This document shows, piece by piece, positions 1 to 7,500 of a DNA stretch of 12,814 nt. Under the pieces are notes generated by a model that saw only the letters and a list, made by a program, of their open reading frames with translations, made no database searches and had not been told where the DNA came from. The number at the start of each line of letters is the position of its first letter. Within the stretch, counting starts at the first letter, position 1. Both the position numbers and the translations under genes were made by a program. The DNA is from Parvibaculum sp045863935 (GTDB lineage: Bacteria > Pseudomonadota > Alphaproteobacteria > Parvibaculales > Parvibaculaceae): assembly GCF_045863935.1 (NCBI RefSeq), contig NZ_BTVP01000062.1, forward strand, positions 1 to 12,814. The letters run 5' to 3'.

Positions 1-78
<78 letters not shown>

Positions 79-82
79 ATTT

Positions 83-121
83 AAAAAAAGCCCGCCTGGA
101 AGTTTCCGGCGGGCTTTTTTG
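83..121. terminator. Bidirectional intrinsic terminator
   Basis: A perfect 7-bp GC stem, GCCCGCC (90-96) with GGCGGGC (108-114), can extend inward by four more pairs past a bulged T. It is flanked by A7 (83-89) on the left and T6 (115-120) on the right. It can therefore end the tRNA transcript on the plus strand and the regulator gene transcript (stop at 150) on the minus strand. Confidence 0.92.
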
Positions 122-149
122 TTTGTAGCGGGACGATCTATTCAAGGCG

Positions 150-1196
150 CTATTGGGCGCGTCTCATTTGCTGACCCTCCGAGAGCATGCCCCTCACATT
201 CTCGATATAGGCGGTCATTCGGGAGAAGCCGTCCTCCGTCAGCTCGACGAAGACGCGCCGGCCGTCCGCTTCGTCGCGGACGCGCGTTGCCAGGCCTTCC
301 GAAACCAGATCGCTGATACGGCGGAGCGCCGTCGGCGCGGGCACGCGGGAAGCGATGCAGAGGCTTGAGACGGAGACTCGCTTTCCCGACAGGCGCGCGT
401 TGGTGAGGTCGAGCAACATGTCCCAGGCGGGGTCGGAAAAAAGACCGTCCGGAAAGAAGCTCTGGCGCGCGGTGCAGAAGTCGATCAGCCGTCGGGTCCA
501 GAAGCGTCCGGGATCTTCTCCACGCATGCCGATGCTCTCCGGCAGCGCCATGCCGCCGGATGCCGGTGAGGGGGCGGCGCCGTCGTGGCGATTGGGTTCG
601 CGTCGAGCGGGCATTCCCTCACCTTCGCTCATGAGGTCGGCGATGCGAACCAGGTTCCCGAGAGCGGCGGGCGTTTCGACGTTGCGCAGCGCGCCGACAA
701 TATTGCGGGTGCGGATCAGGATATCCTCGGCTTCGTTGCGGATCGCGATGGACAGCATGGCGAGCCGGTGCTGTTCGGCAGCTTTCCAGGCGGCATTCGT
801 GAGGGCGTCGGAAAGTTCGAGCGCTGTGCAAGGTGAGGGGAGGATGGACCATGACGCGAACTGGCGGAGCTGCGCCATGAAAGGCTGGGTGACGCGCGTG
901 GGGATGAGGAGGATCAGGTGCAGCCAGGCGTGGCTCGGCATCTGGCTCGCGTTTCGTGCCATATCCCGGAGGAGCGGGTCCGTTTCCGAGGCGGCGCTCA
1001 CGACGGCTACACGGATATTGTCTTCCTTCAGAAGCCTGTCCTTCACCGTGCCGCGAGAGGTCGCGACCTGCCAGGCGAGATCGATCTCGCGGCCGGACGG
1101 CGGCGCGATATTCCACTGCCGGAAAAGGGAGGCGCAGTCCGGGTCAACAAGCGCCATGAATGCCGGGCTTTCGAGGTTCTGCGTAATGGAGATCAT
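150..1196 (-). CDS. Winged-helix (MarR-type) regulator with receiver-like N-terminus
   Basis: A 348-aa predicted cytoplasmic transcription regulator. Residues about 257-331 form a MarR-type winged helix: a helix around DPAWDMLLDL, the recognition region VSVSSLCIASRVPAPTALRRI, and a wing with D-x-A-D-G-R-R-V. The N-terminal residues about 60-135 resemble a response-regulator receiver fold without its catalytic residues: a strand LHLILLIP, then SILPSP where a receiver would have the conserved Lys-Pro, then a helix ALELSDAL. There is no clear phosphoacceptor Asp, so if this is a receiver it is degenerate. The start ATG has AAGGGG (1205-1210) 8 nt upstream. Divergent from the mtn operon; target genes are unknown. 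The winged-helix type is familiar from sphingomonads and other alphaproteobacteria; the receiver assignment is inference. Confidence 0.82.
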   Translation of the reverse strand: MISITQNLESPAFMALVDPDCASLFRQWNIAPPSGREIDLAWQVATSRGTVKDRLLKEDNIRVAVVSAASETDPLLRDMARNASQMPSHAWLHLILLIPTRVTQPFMAQLRQFASWSILPSPCTALELSDALTNAAWKAAEQHRLAMLSIAIRNEAEDILIRTRNIVGALRNVETPAALGNLVRIADLMSEGEGMPARREPNRHDGAAPSPASGGMALPESIGMRGEDPGRFWTRRLIDFCTARQSFFPDGLFSDPAWDMLLDLTNARLSGKRVSVSSLCIASRVPAPTALRRISDLVSEGLATRVRDEADGRRVFVELTEDGFSRMTAYIENVRGMLSEGQQMRRAQ

Positions 1197-1228
1197 TGTG
1201 ATAGCCCCTTATGCATAGGCAAATCGGA

Positions 1229-1256
1229 TTGTGTTCAACCATGATGAGACACACAA
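1229..1256. promoter_or_regulatory. Inverted repeat in the regulator/mtn divergent region (candidate operator)
   Basis: TTGTGT (1229-1234) and ACACAA (1251-1256) are perfect 6-bp inverted arms whose centres are 22 bp apart, close to two helical turns, as expected for a dimeric helix-turn-helix protein. They lie 33-60 bp upstream of the regulator start, so autoregulation is possible. AT-rich sequence at 1270-1283 may carry a promoter, but I see no convincing -35/-10 pair in either direction in 1197-1426. Confidence 0.35.
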
Positions 1257-1343
1257 AAGGGTCTATGCAACTTTAAATATATGTGACTAGTCCCTTACGT
1301 TTATCCAATTTGGACGAACGTCGGCCGCTTTGCCTTCGAGAGG

Positions 1344-1371
1344 CCGCAAAACCCTGTTTTTGCGGGGGTTT
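1344..1371 (+). other. Structured leader upstream of mtnB
   Basis: CCGCAAAA (1344-1351) pairs perfectly with TTTTGCGG (1358-1365), leaving loop CCCTGT. The loop CCC can pair with GGG at 1366-1368 immediately after the stem, giving a possible H-type pseudoknot; alternatively AAACCC (1349-1354) pairs with GGGTTT (1366-1371). The two pairings are mutually exclusive in part. It ends 55 nt before the mtnB start. It lacks a T-tract long enough for a normal terminator and I do not recognise it as a known riboswitch class. Confidence 0.4.
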
Positions 1372-1426
1372 CATCACTCTCCGAATCTACTATGTTTGCC
1401 GCTCGATTTCAGCCGTCGGAGACAAA

Positions 1427-2062
1427 ATGGACCCGGACCGAGACGCCAAGGCGCCTGATGAGCACTATGCCGACGCCGTGAATGGGGTCATCGCCATGGC
1501 CCGCTTTGCCGGTGCGCGCGGCTGGGTGCCGGCGACGAGCGGCAATTTCTCGGCGCGGATCGATGGGCAGCGGGCCGCCTTGACCGCGACGGGGGCAAAC
1601 AAGGCCGAGCTCACAGAGGCGGGCGTGATCGAGGCTGAAATTCTTGGGCCGAAGCATCCGAGGGCGTCGGCGGAAGCGCCGTTGCATCTCGCGAGATACC
1701 GGAATGCCCCCCAGATTGGAGCGATTTCCCACATACACAGCATGGCGGCAACCGTGCTGTCGCGACGCCATGAAAGGGCGGGGTACGTGCGCCTCGAGGG
1801 GTGGGAGCTTCTCAAGGCTTTTTCCGGCATAGAGACCCATGAAACGGTGCTCGACGTTCCCGTGGTGCCAAACGATCAGAACACCGAGCGGCTCGCCGAT
1901 ATCGTCGAGCAAAGGCTTGCGACACTCGACAAGGCTTACGGTTACCTCATTGCCGGACACGGCCTATATGTTTGGGGAGCGACCGCGGCGGAGACGATCC
2001 GCCATGTGGAAGCGTTCGATTTTCTGCTGACAGCGCAACTGCATGAGGAGGGCTTCAGATGA
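1427..2062 (+). CDS. mtnB: Methylthioribulose-1-phosphate dehydratase
   Basis: A 211-aa class II aldolase/adducin-family enzyme. It dehydrates 5-methylthioribulose-1-phosphate to 2,3-diketo-5-methylthiopentyl-1-phosphate in the methionine salvage pathway. Visible motifs: ATSGNFSAR (36-44), SAE with Glu83, the zinc ligands H-I-H (102 and 104) and the third His in AGHGLYVWG (178). The length fits the family (about 200-215 aa). The ATG at 1427 is preferred over in-frame upstream codons because GGAG (1418-1421) lies 5 nt before it and the family N-terminus begins near here. It is the first gene of an mtnB-mtnD-mtnC operon; its stop overlaps the next start by 4 nt (ATGA). Confidence 0.93.
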   Translation: MDPDRDAKAPDEHYADAVNGVIAMARFAGARGWVPATSGNFSARIDGQRAALTATGANKAELTEAGVIEAEILGPKHPRASAEAPLHLARYRNAPQIGAISHIHSMAATVLSRRHERAGYVRLEGWELLKAFSGIETHETVLDVPVVPNDQNTERLADIVEQRLATLDKAYGYLIAGHGLYVWGATAAETIRHVEAFDFLLTAQLHEEGFR

Positions 2063-2613
2063 CCCGTCTCACCGTCTATCCCGACACCGACCCAGGCACC
2101 GTGCTGCTCGACACGCAGGACGGCGATACGATTGCCAAGGAATTGAGCGGCATCGGCGTTGCCTTCGAGCGGTGGACCGCGTTGCGAGTGCTTGCGGAGG
2201 ATGCCGATCAGGCGACGGTGCTCAAGGCCTATGAGCGCGAGGTTGCGCGGATCATGGAAGAGGGTGGCTACCGGAGCGCCGATGTGGTGCGCGTGAAGCC
2301 GGACAATCCGAGCCGCGATGAGCTTCGCCGGAAATTTCTCGCCGAGCACACGCATGACGATGACGAGGTGCGCTTCTTTGTCGATGGTGCAGGTGCCTTC
2401 TATCTTCGCAAGGAGGGGCGCGTTTTCAGGGTGGTGTGCGAGCGGAACGACCTTATCAGCGTTCCCGCGGGGACAACGCACTGGTTCGATACAGGCCCTG
2501 CGCCTGACTTCTGTGCGATACGCATATTCACGACGCCGGAAGGGTGGGTTGGCCATTTTACCGGCGACGATATCGCAACGCGTTTTCCGAAGTTCGAGAA
2601 CGTGCCCGCATGA
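2059..2613 (+). CDS. mtnD: Acireductone dioxygenase (ARD)
   Basis: A 184-aa cupin. It cleaves 1,2-dihydroxy-3-keto-5-methylthiopentene with O2; with Fe(II) the products are 4-methylthio-2-oxobutanoate (KMTB) and formate, with Ni(II) the off-pathway products that include CO. The metal ligands are visible in H-T-H-D-D-D-E (His97, His99, Glu103) and in TTHWFD (His141), in a standard ARD layout and length. The start overlaps the mtnB stop as ATGA, and the stop overlaps the mtnC start in the same way, so translational coupling is likely. Which metal is used in this organism cannot be read from sequence. Confidence 0.95.
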   Translation: MTRLTVYPDTDPGTVLLDTQDGDTIAKELSGIGVAFERWTALRVLAEDADQATVLKAYEREVARIMEEGGYRSADVVRVKPDNPSRDELRRKFLAEHTHDDDEVRFFVDGAGAFYLRKEGRVFRVVCERNDLISVPAGTTHWFDTGPAPDFCAIRIFTTPEGWVGHFTGDDIATRFPKFENVPA

Positions 2614-3317
2614 CGACCGTCCGCGCCGTTGTCACCGACATCGAAGGCACGACGACACCTCTCGCCTTTGTGCATGAGGTGCTTTTTCCCTATGCGCGTG
2701 CGCGCCTTGTCCGTTTTGTGACGGAGAATGAAGCCGACGGGCAGGTTGCGGCTGCGCTTGCCGCTGCGCGCGAGCTTGGCGGCATTGAGGGGGCGGATAC
2801 AGATGCGACGGTGCGCCTTCTCCTGTCCTGGCTGGACGAGGACCGGAAGGCCGGACCGTTGAAGCTGCTGCAGGGACTGATCTGGCGTAAGGGATATGAG
2901 GAAGGCGTTCTGAAAGGCGAAGTCTATGAGGACGCTGCGGCGGTGCTGCGGCGGTGGCACGATCGCGGCCTTCGTCTCTTCGTCTATTCTTCGGGCTCTG
3001 AGGAGGCGCAGCGGCTCATCTTCGGCTGTTCGGACAAGGGCGATCTCGCACCGCTTTTCGAGGGCTTCTTCGACACGCGGATCGGCGCGAAGACCGAAAG
3101 CGGTTCCTACCGCGCCATCGCCGAGACGGCGGGGCTCGATGCGGGTGCCATGCTCTTTCTTTCCGACCATGCGGGCGAGATTGCCGCCGCAAGGGAAGCG
3201 GGGATGCAAGTCGTGCAGATCGACCGGGCGCTCAATCGCGATTCATGGAGCGAAGGTGCAGGGGCACCGGTCGCCGGCTCCTTCGATCCGGTGGACCGGC
3301 GGTTCTTCGCCGAATAG
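2610..3317 (+). CDS. mtnC: Enolase-phosphatase E1
   Basis: A 235-aa HAD-superfamily bifunctional enzyme. It enolises 2,3-diketo-5-methylthiopentyl-1-phosphate and removes the phosphate to give acireductone, the substrate of MtnD. HAD motif I reads VTDIEGTTTP (Asp10, Glu12), motif II is YSSGS (127-130), Lys161 lies in GAKTESGSY, and motif III is FLSDHAGEI (Asp186). The E-for-D change in motif I (DIEGTT) is typical of the E1 family. The start ATG at 2610 overlaps the mtnD stop by 4 nt; an in-frame ATG at 2544 lies inside mtnD and has no role. Last gene of the operon. mtnA and mtnK are absent nearby, so the upper pathway must be encoded elsewhere or replaced. Confidence 0.95.
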   Translation: MTTVRAVVTDIEGTTTPLAFVHEVLFPYARARLVRFVTENEADGQVAAALAAARELGGIEGADTDATVRLLLSWLDEDRKAGPLKLLQGLIWRKGYEEGVLKGEVYEDAAAVLRRWHDRGLRLFVYSSGSEEAQRLIFGCSDKGDLAPLFEGFFDTRIGAKTESGSYRAIAETAGLDAGAMLFLSDHAGEIAAAREAGMQVVQIDRALNRDSWSEGAGAPVAGSFDPVDRRFFAE

Positions 3318-3367
3318 AGCGTCCGGCGAGAGCAACGGGCCGTCTTTACCGTAACCGGTCCGTCAGA

Positions 3368-3601
3368 TCAGCATTTGCCTTCCTTCTGGCAACCTGTGTA
3401 GGCGCCCGCTGCGGCGCCGACGGCACCGCCGACGATCATGCCGGCGGCAATGCTGGAACCGGCGATTGCGGTGGCTGCTGCGCCAACGCCAGCGCCGATG
3501 GCGCCGCCCGAGAGAGCGCCTTCCTGCGTCTTGCTGAGGTTGGTGCAGCCCGTCGTCAGGAGAAGGGCTGCCGCGGTTAGAATTGTTACTGTTTTCTTCA
3601 C
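3368..3601 (-). CDS. Small glycine-zipper lipoprotein, copy 1
   Basis: A 77-aa predicted lipoprotein: a lysine-start signal peptide, lipobox L-T-T-G-C (lipidated Cys19), then a Gly/Ala-rich zipper segment with GGAIGAG and GGAVGAAAGAY repeats, and a C-terminal C-x5-C ending (GCQKEGKC). An in-frame ATG lies at 3613, but GTG at 3601 is preferred because GGAG sits 6 nt before it inside the longer reading frame. Glycine-zipper segments usually insert into or assemble on membranes; the specific role is unknown. It is a close paralog of the protein at 11496-11732, with the same order of features. It is transcribed away from the repressor gene at 3786. Confidence 0.85.
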   Translation of the reverse strand: MKKTVTILTAAALLLTTGCTNLSKTQEGALSGGAIGAGVGAAATAIAGSSIAAGMIVGGAVGAAAGAYTGCQKEGKC

Positions 3602-3718
3602 GTTCAACTCCATCTTCGGTTGGCCTTGTGCAGGAGTCTGGTGGCCGTTCGGGGCTGAAGCATGGCGAAAATGGGGCCATTGAGGTCATGGTTGGCGAGC
3701 GTTGCCGCCGCGCAACCC

Positions 3719-3747
3719 TTGACTTTATATGATAAAAATCTAATATA
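3719..3747 (+). promoter_or_regulatory. Promoter of the repressor-rhodanese operon with overlapping operator
   Basis: A sigma-70-like promoter: -35 TTGACT (3719-3724), 16-bp spacer, -10 TAATAT (3741-3746). An inverted repeat TATAT (3726-3730) / ATATA (3743-3747) with 12 bp between the arms, and an inner GAT/ATC pair (3731-3733, 3738-3740), fills the spacer and -10. A repressor bound here would block RNA polymerase, which fits autoregulation by the ArsR-family product of the next gene. AT-rich operators are known for BigR-type repressors; identity with this site is inference. Confidence 0.65.
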
Positions 3748-3785
3748 GAAAATCATCGATACGGGCAGGAAAGTCAGGCAGGACA

Positions 3786-4124
3786 ATGACGACGGCTGAG
3801 ATCAGGGAGCTTGAGGCAAGCGCCTCCGAAGCATCGCAATTGCTCGGCGCGCTTGCGAACGAGCGCCGCTTGCTGATCCTCTGCCACATTGCCGGCGAAG
3901 AAATGTCGGTCGGGGAAATACAATCTCTGCTGGGCATCAGCCAGTCGGCGTTGTCGCAGCATCTCGCGGTGTTGCGTGAGCAGGGGCTCGTCGCGACGCG
4001 GCGCGTTTCGCAGACGATCTACTACAGGCTGGCAAGCCCGGAAGCTCAACGCATCATCGAGACGCTGGCCGATATCTATTGCCCGCCGGCGGGTAAAGCC
4101 GGCAGAAAGGGAAAGCGCACATGA
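3786..4124 (+). CDS. bigR: ArsR-family persulfide-responsive repressor (BigR/SqrR/YgaV type)
   Basis: A 112-aa ArsR-type winged helix. The recognition helix-turn-helix is at about 42-69 (VGEIQSLLGISQSALSQHLA). It has exactly two cysteines, Cys33 (ILCHIAGEE) and Cys99 (DIYCPP), 66 residues apart; as I recall, the same spacing holds for the redox pair in BigR and SqrR, where persulfide links the two Cys through a sulfur bridge and releases the DNA. The metal-binding CxC motif of arsenic or cadmium sensors is missing. The promoter upstream contains an inverted repeat suited to autorepression. The stop overlaps the rhodanese start (ATGA), so repressor and rhodanese are co-translated, as in the ygaVP arrangement of E. 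coli. An AGG at 3776-3778 precedes the ATG by 7 nt. Confidence 0.88.
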   Translation: MTTAEIRELEASASEASQLLGALANERRLLILCHIAGEEMSVGEIQSLLGISQSALSQHLAVLREQGLVATRRVSQTIYYRLASPEAQRIIETLADIYCPPAGKAGRKGKRT

Positions 4125-4438
4125 GTCTCAAACCAATCGATGCCGCAACCGTCAAGAAGTGGCTGGAATCGGGCGACACGGTCCTTGTCGACGTTCGCGA
4201 GCCCGGCGAACATGCACAGGAGCATATTCCAGGCTCGCATCTCGTGCCCCTTTCGGAGCTCGACAACCATGACCTCCGCAAGCTGGGAAAGAGAAAGGTC
4301 ATCTTTCACTGCAAAGGCGGAATGCGAACGACCTCCAATGCCGGGCGTCTTGCCGCAGCCTGCGAGGGCGAACTCTTCGAGATGACCGGCGGGATCGAAG
4401 GCTGGAAAAAAGCGGGCCTTCCCGTCAAGCAGGGATAG
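4121..4438 (+). CDS. YgaP-type single-domain rhodanese
   Basis: A 105-aa cytoplasmic rhodanese, a sulfurtransferase that carries sulfane sulfur on a cysteine persulfide. The active-site loop is HCKGGMRT with Cys64. Flanking motifs LVDVREPGEH, EHIPGSHLVPLSEL and GGIEGWKKAGLPV match the rhodanese half of E. coli YgaP closely, but the membrane hairpin that follows in YgaP is absent here; a separate gene at 8935 encodes that half. Coupled to the persulfide-sensing repressor by a 4-nt overlap. It probably moves sulfur between glutathione persulfide, the membrane partner and other acceptors; the actual donor and acceptor are not visible from sequence. Confidence 0.93.
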   Translation: MSLKPIDAATVKKWLESGDTVLVDVREPGEHAQEHIPGSHLVPLSELDNHDLRKLGKRKVIFHCKGGMRTTSNAGRLAAACEGELFEMTGGIEGWKKAGLPVKQG

Positions 4439-4441
4439 GCG

Positions 4442-4513
4442 GGAGCGTAGCGCTCCGGCCCCGAATTCACGACCGAACCCGAACGGCGCCGTTTCTATGC
4501 GGCGCCGTTTTCC
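4442..4513. terminator. Two dyads between the convergent rhodanese and RND genes
   Basis: First dyad: GGAGCG (4442-4447), loop TAG, CGCTCC (4451-4456), just after the rhodanese stop. Second dyad: AACGGCGCCG (4482-4491), 8-nt loop, CGGCGCCGTT (4500-4509), a perfect 10-bp stem that includes the last codons and stop of the RND gene and is followed by a short T-run on the plus strand. Probably terminates the plus-strand operon and perhaps the minus-strand one; the T-tracts are weak. Confidence 0.5.
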
Positions 4514-7500
4514 TTGCTGCGCTCGCCGCGATGCTCAAATCCCCTGTTGTCATCGCGCAGCAGAATATAGACGGCGGGTATGACAAGCAGCGTGAGCGCC
4601 GTCGAAGAAGCGAGACCGAAGACAAGCGATAGAGCGAGCCCCTGGAAGATGGGGTCGGCAATAATGAAGACGGCGCCGATAATGGCCGCAGCAGCGGTCA
4701 GCGCAATCGGCTTGAAGCGGATGGCGCCCGCCTCAAGCAGGGCATCCCGCAATGCGTCTCCGTGGGCGCGGCGGTGCTGGATGAAATCCACGAGCAGGAT
4801 CGAATTTCTCACGATGATGCCGGCAAGGGCGATGAAGCCGATCATGGAGGTCGCGGTGAAGGCTGCGCCAAACGCCCAGTGGCCGAGAACGATACCGATG
4901 AGCGTCAACGGTACCGGGATCAGAATGACGAGCGGCAGCTTGAACGAACCGAACTGTGCAACGACCAGCAGATAGATGCCGAGTATTGCCACGCCGAAGG
5001 CCGCGCCCATGTCCCGGAATGTGACGTAGGTCACTTCCCATTCGCCATCCCATAGCAGCGTGACCCGCGACTCGTCCGTCGGTTGTCCGTGGTAGCGGAT
5101 ATCGGGCGGACCTGCTTCGCCCCAATCCATCTCCTTGATCGCGTTCTCCACGGCAAACATGCCGTATATGGGCGCCTCGAAGCGGCCCGCGACTTCCGCA
5201 AGCACCATTTCGGCGGGGCGGCCGTCTCTCCGGTAGAGGGCGTAGGAGCCGGGCTCGGGCACCACCGTGACGACATCGCCGAGCTCGACGTTCTTGCCCT
5301 CCCGTACCGTTCCGCCGGCCGGGATTGGTGTTGAAAGAATATGTTCGCCGATGGAAAGTGCGCTGCGGGGCAGCTTCACGACGATGTTGTAGGGCCGGGC
5401 GCCATGACCGCGCTGCGAGTAGCCGATTTCGGCCCCGCCGATCACGGTCGCGATCGTGTCGTAGACAACTTGCTGTTCGACGCCGTGGAACTCGAGCTTG
5501 TCCTGGTCGATGAGAAAGCGCTGCCGCGGTGCGGGCGCGTAAAAGGAAGTGTCCACATCCTGAATGAAGTCGATTGAGCGGAATGCCTCCTCGACCTTCC
5601 TGGCTGCTGCTCGCCGCGTTGCCTCGTCTGGTCCATAGATTTCGGCGAGCAGCGTGGCGAGAACCGGGGGGCCGGGCGGAACCTCGACAACGCGCAGGAC
5701 GGCACCTTCAGGCAGAGGCAGCGATGCCAGCTCGGTCCGCACGGCTATTGCGAGATCGTGGCTCGCGCGCGAGCGCTCGTCCTTGGAGACGAAGTTGACC
5801 TGAAGGTCGCCCTGCTGGGGTCCGCTGCGAAGGTAGTAGTGACGGACGAGGCCGTTGAAGTTGAACGGCGCGGAGGTTCCGGCATAGAGCTGAATGGAGG
5901 TGAGTTCGGGAATTGCCTTGAGCCTGTCCGCGGCGGCAAAGAGAACCCGCTGCGTGTCTTCCAGGGTGGTTCCATGCGGCATATCAAGGACGACCTGCAG
6001 CTCCGACTTGTTGTCGAAAGGCAGAAGCTTCACGGCGACGTCTCTGGTGACAAAGAGCAGGCAGACTGCAAGCGTCGCCACGCCGACGGCGATCAACAGC
6101 CGCTTCGAATTCCTGCGGCCGCTCAGAACCGGCGTTGCGACGCGCAGGTAAAGGCGCGCGAGTGCGCTGTCGCCGTCATGGCTTTGGCCCGCGCCGGCCG
6201 CACTTCCGCCCTCGAAGCGGCGCCGCGCGATCCTGAAGAGAAGCCAGGGCGTTATGATGACGGCGACAAAGAAGGAAAAGATCATCGCGAAGGAGGCGTT
6301 TGCGGGGATCGGGCTCATATAGGGGCCCATCATGCCGCTCACGAACATCATCGGCAGAAGTGCCACGATGATGGTCAGAGTGGCAATGATCGTCGGATTT
6401 CCGACCTCGGCGACGGCCTCGACCGCGCTCGACACGAGGTCCTTCGACCCTCTCATATGCCAGTGCCTGACGATGTTCTCGACGATGACGATCGCATCGT
6501 CCACGAGAATGCCGATCGAGAAGATGAGCGCGAACAGGCTGACGCGGTTGATCGTGTAACCCATGAGCCAAGAGGCGAAGAGCGTGAGGAGAATGGTCGT
6601 CGGGATGACCACGAGAACGACGACGCCCTCTCTCCAGCCGATGGCCCAGGTGATGAGAACGACGATGGAAACGGTTGCCAGGGCGAGGTGAAAGAGGAGT
6701 TCGTCCGCCTTTTCCGTGGCGGTCGCGCCGTAGTTTCGCGTGACAGCTACGTCGATGCCCGCGGGAACGAGACGATCTTCAATGGTTTCAAGGCGGGCGA
6801 GGAGTTCGTCCGCCACAACGACGGCGTTTGCGCCCTTGCGCTTCGCGATTGCCACGGTGACGGCAGGCAGCCGGTGCAGGTCGCCCGCTTCCGTCTTCGT
6901 CAGATTCCAGGCCCGCGACTCGGTCTCCGCGGAACCGACCACGACGTCCGCGACGTCCTTGATGTAAACCGGGCGTCCGTCACGTGTGGTGAGAAGGAGG
7001 AGCCCGATGTCGGGTACGCCCTGAAGCGTTTCACCGGCGACGACGATCGAACTGACATTATCCTGCATGACGCGGCCGACGACGAGCGAACGATTGGCGT
7101 TCTGCAGCTTGTCGACCAGCTGGCTGAGGGTCACTCCGTAGAGCGCAAGACGCTCGGGGTCGGGTTCTATGCGTATCTGGTTCGGACTGCCGCCGACAAT
7201 GTAGGTCAGGCCGACATCGTCGACCTTCATCAGCTCGTGCTGCAGCTCCTGTGCGATCTGCCGAAGGCCGTTGTCGGTCCAGCGATCGGCTGCTTCCGCC
7301 TGAGGCGAGAGGGTGAAGGCCACGATCGCAACGTCGTTGATGCCTCGTCCGACGATCAGCGGCTCGGGAATGCCGTAAGGCAGGTCGGAAATGTTGGCGC
7401 GGATCTTCTCGTGAACGCGCAGGAGTGCCGTATCCTGATCCGTGCCGACGAGAAACCGTGACGTCACCAGGACGCGGTCGTCTTCCGTGTTCGAGTAGAC

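Noticed and set aside
1344..1371. SAM-II or other known SAM/SAH riboswitch before mtnB
   Set aside because: The pairing order can form an H-type pseudoknot, but the conserved bases I remember for these classes are not present.
3335..3363. Stem ACGGGCC/GGTCCGT between mtnC and lipoprotein copy 1, as a terminator
   Set aside because: The 15-nt loop, one G:T pair and absence of any T-tract on either strand make it too weak to call.
5758..7461. 567-aa open frame on the plus strand
   Set aside because: It is antisense to the RND gene, rich in Asp/Arg/Gly as expected from the complement of GC-rich codons, and resembles no family; the RND protein is certain.
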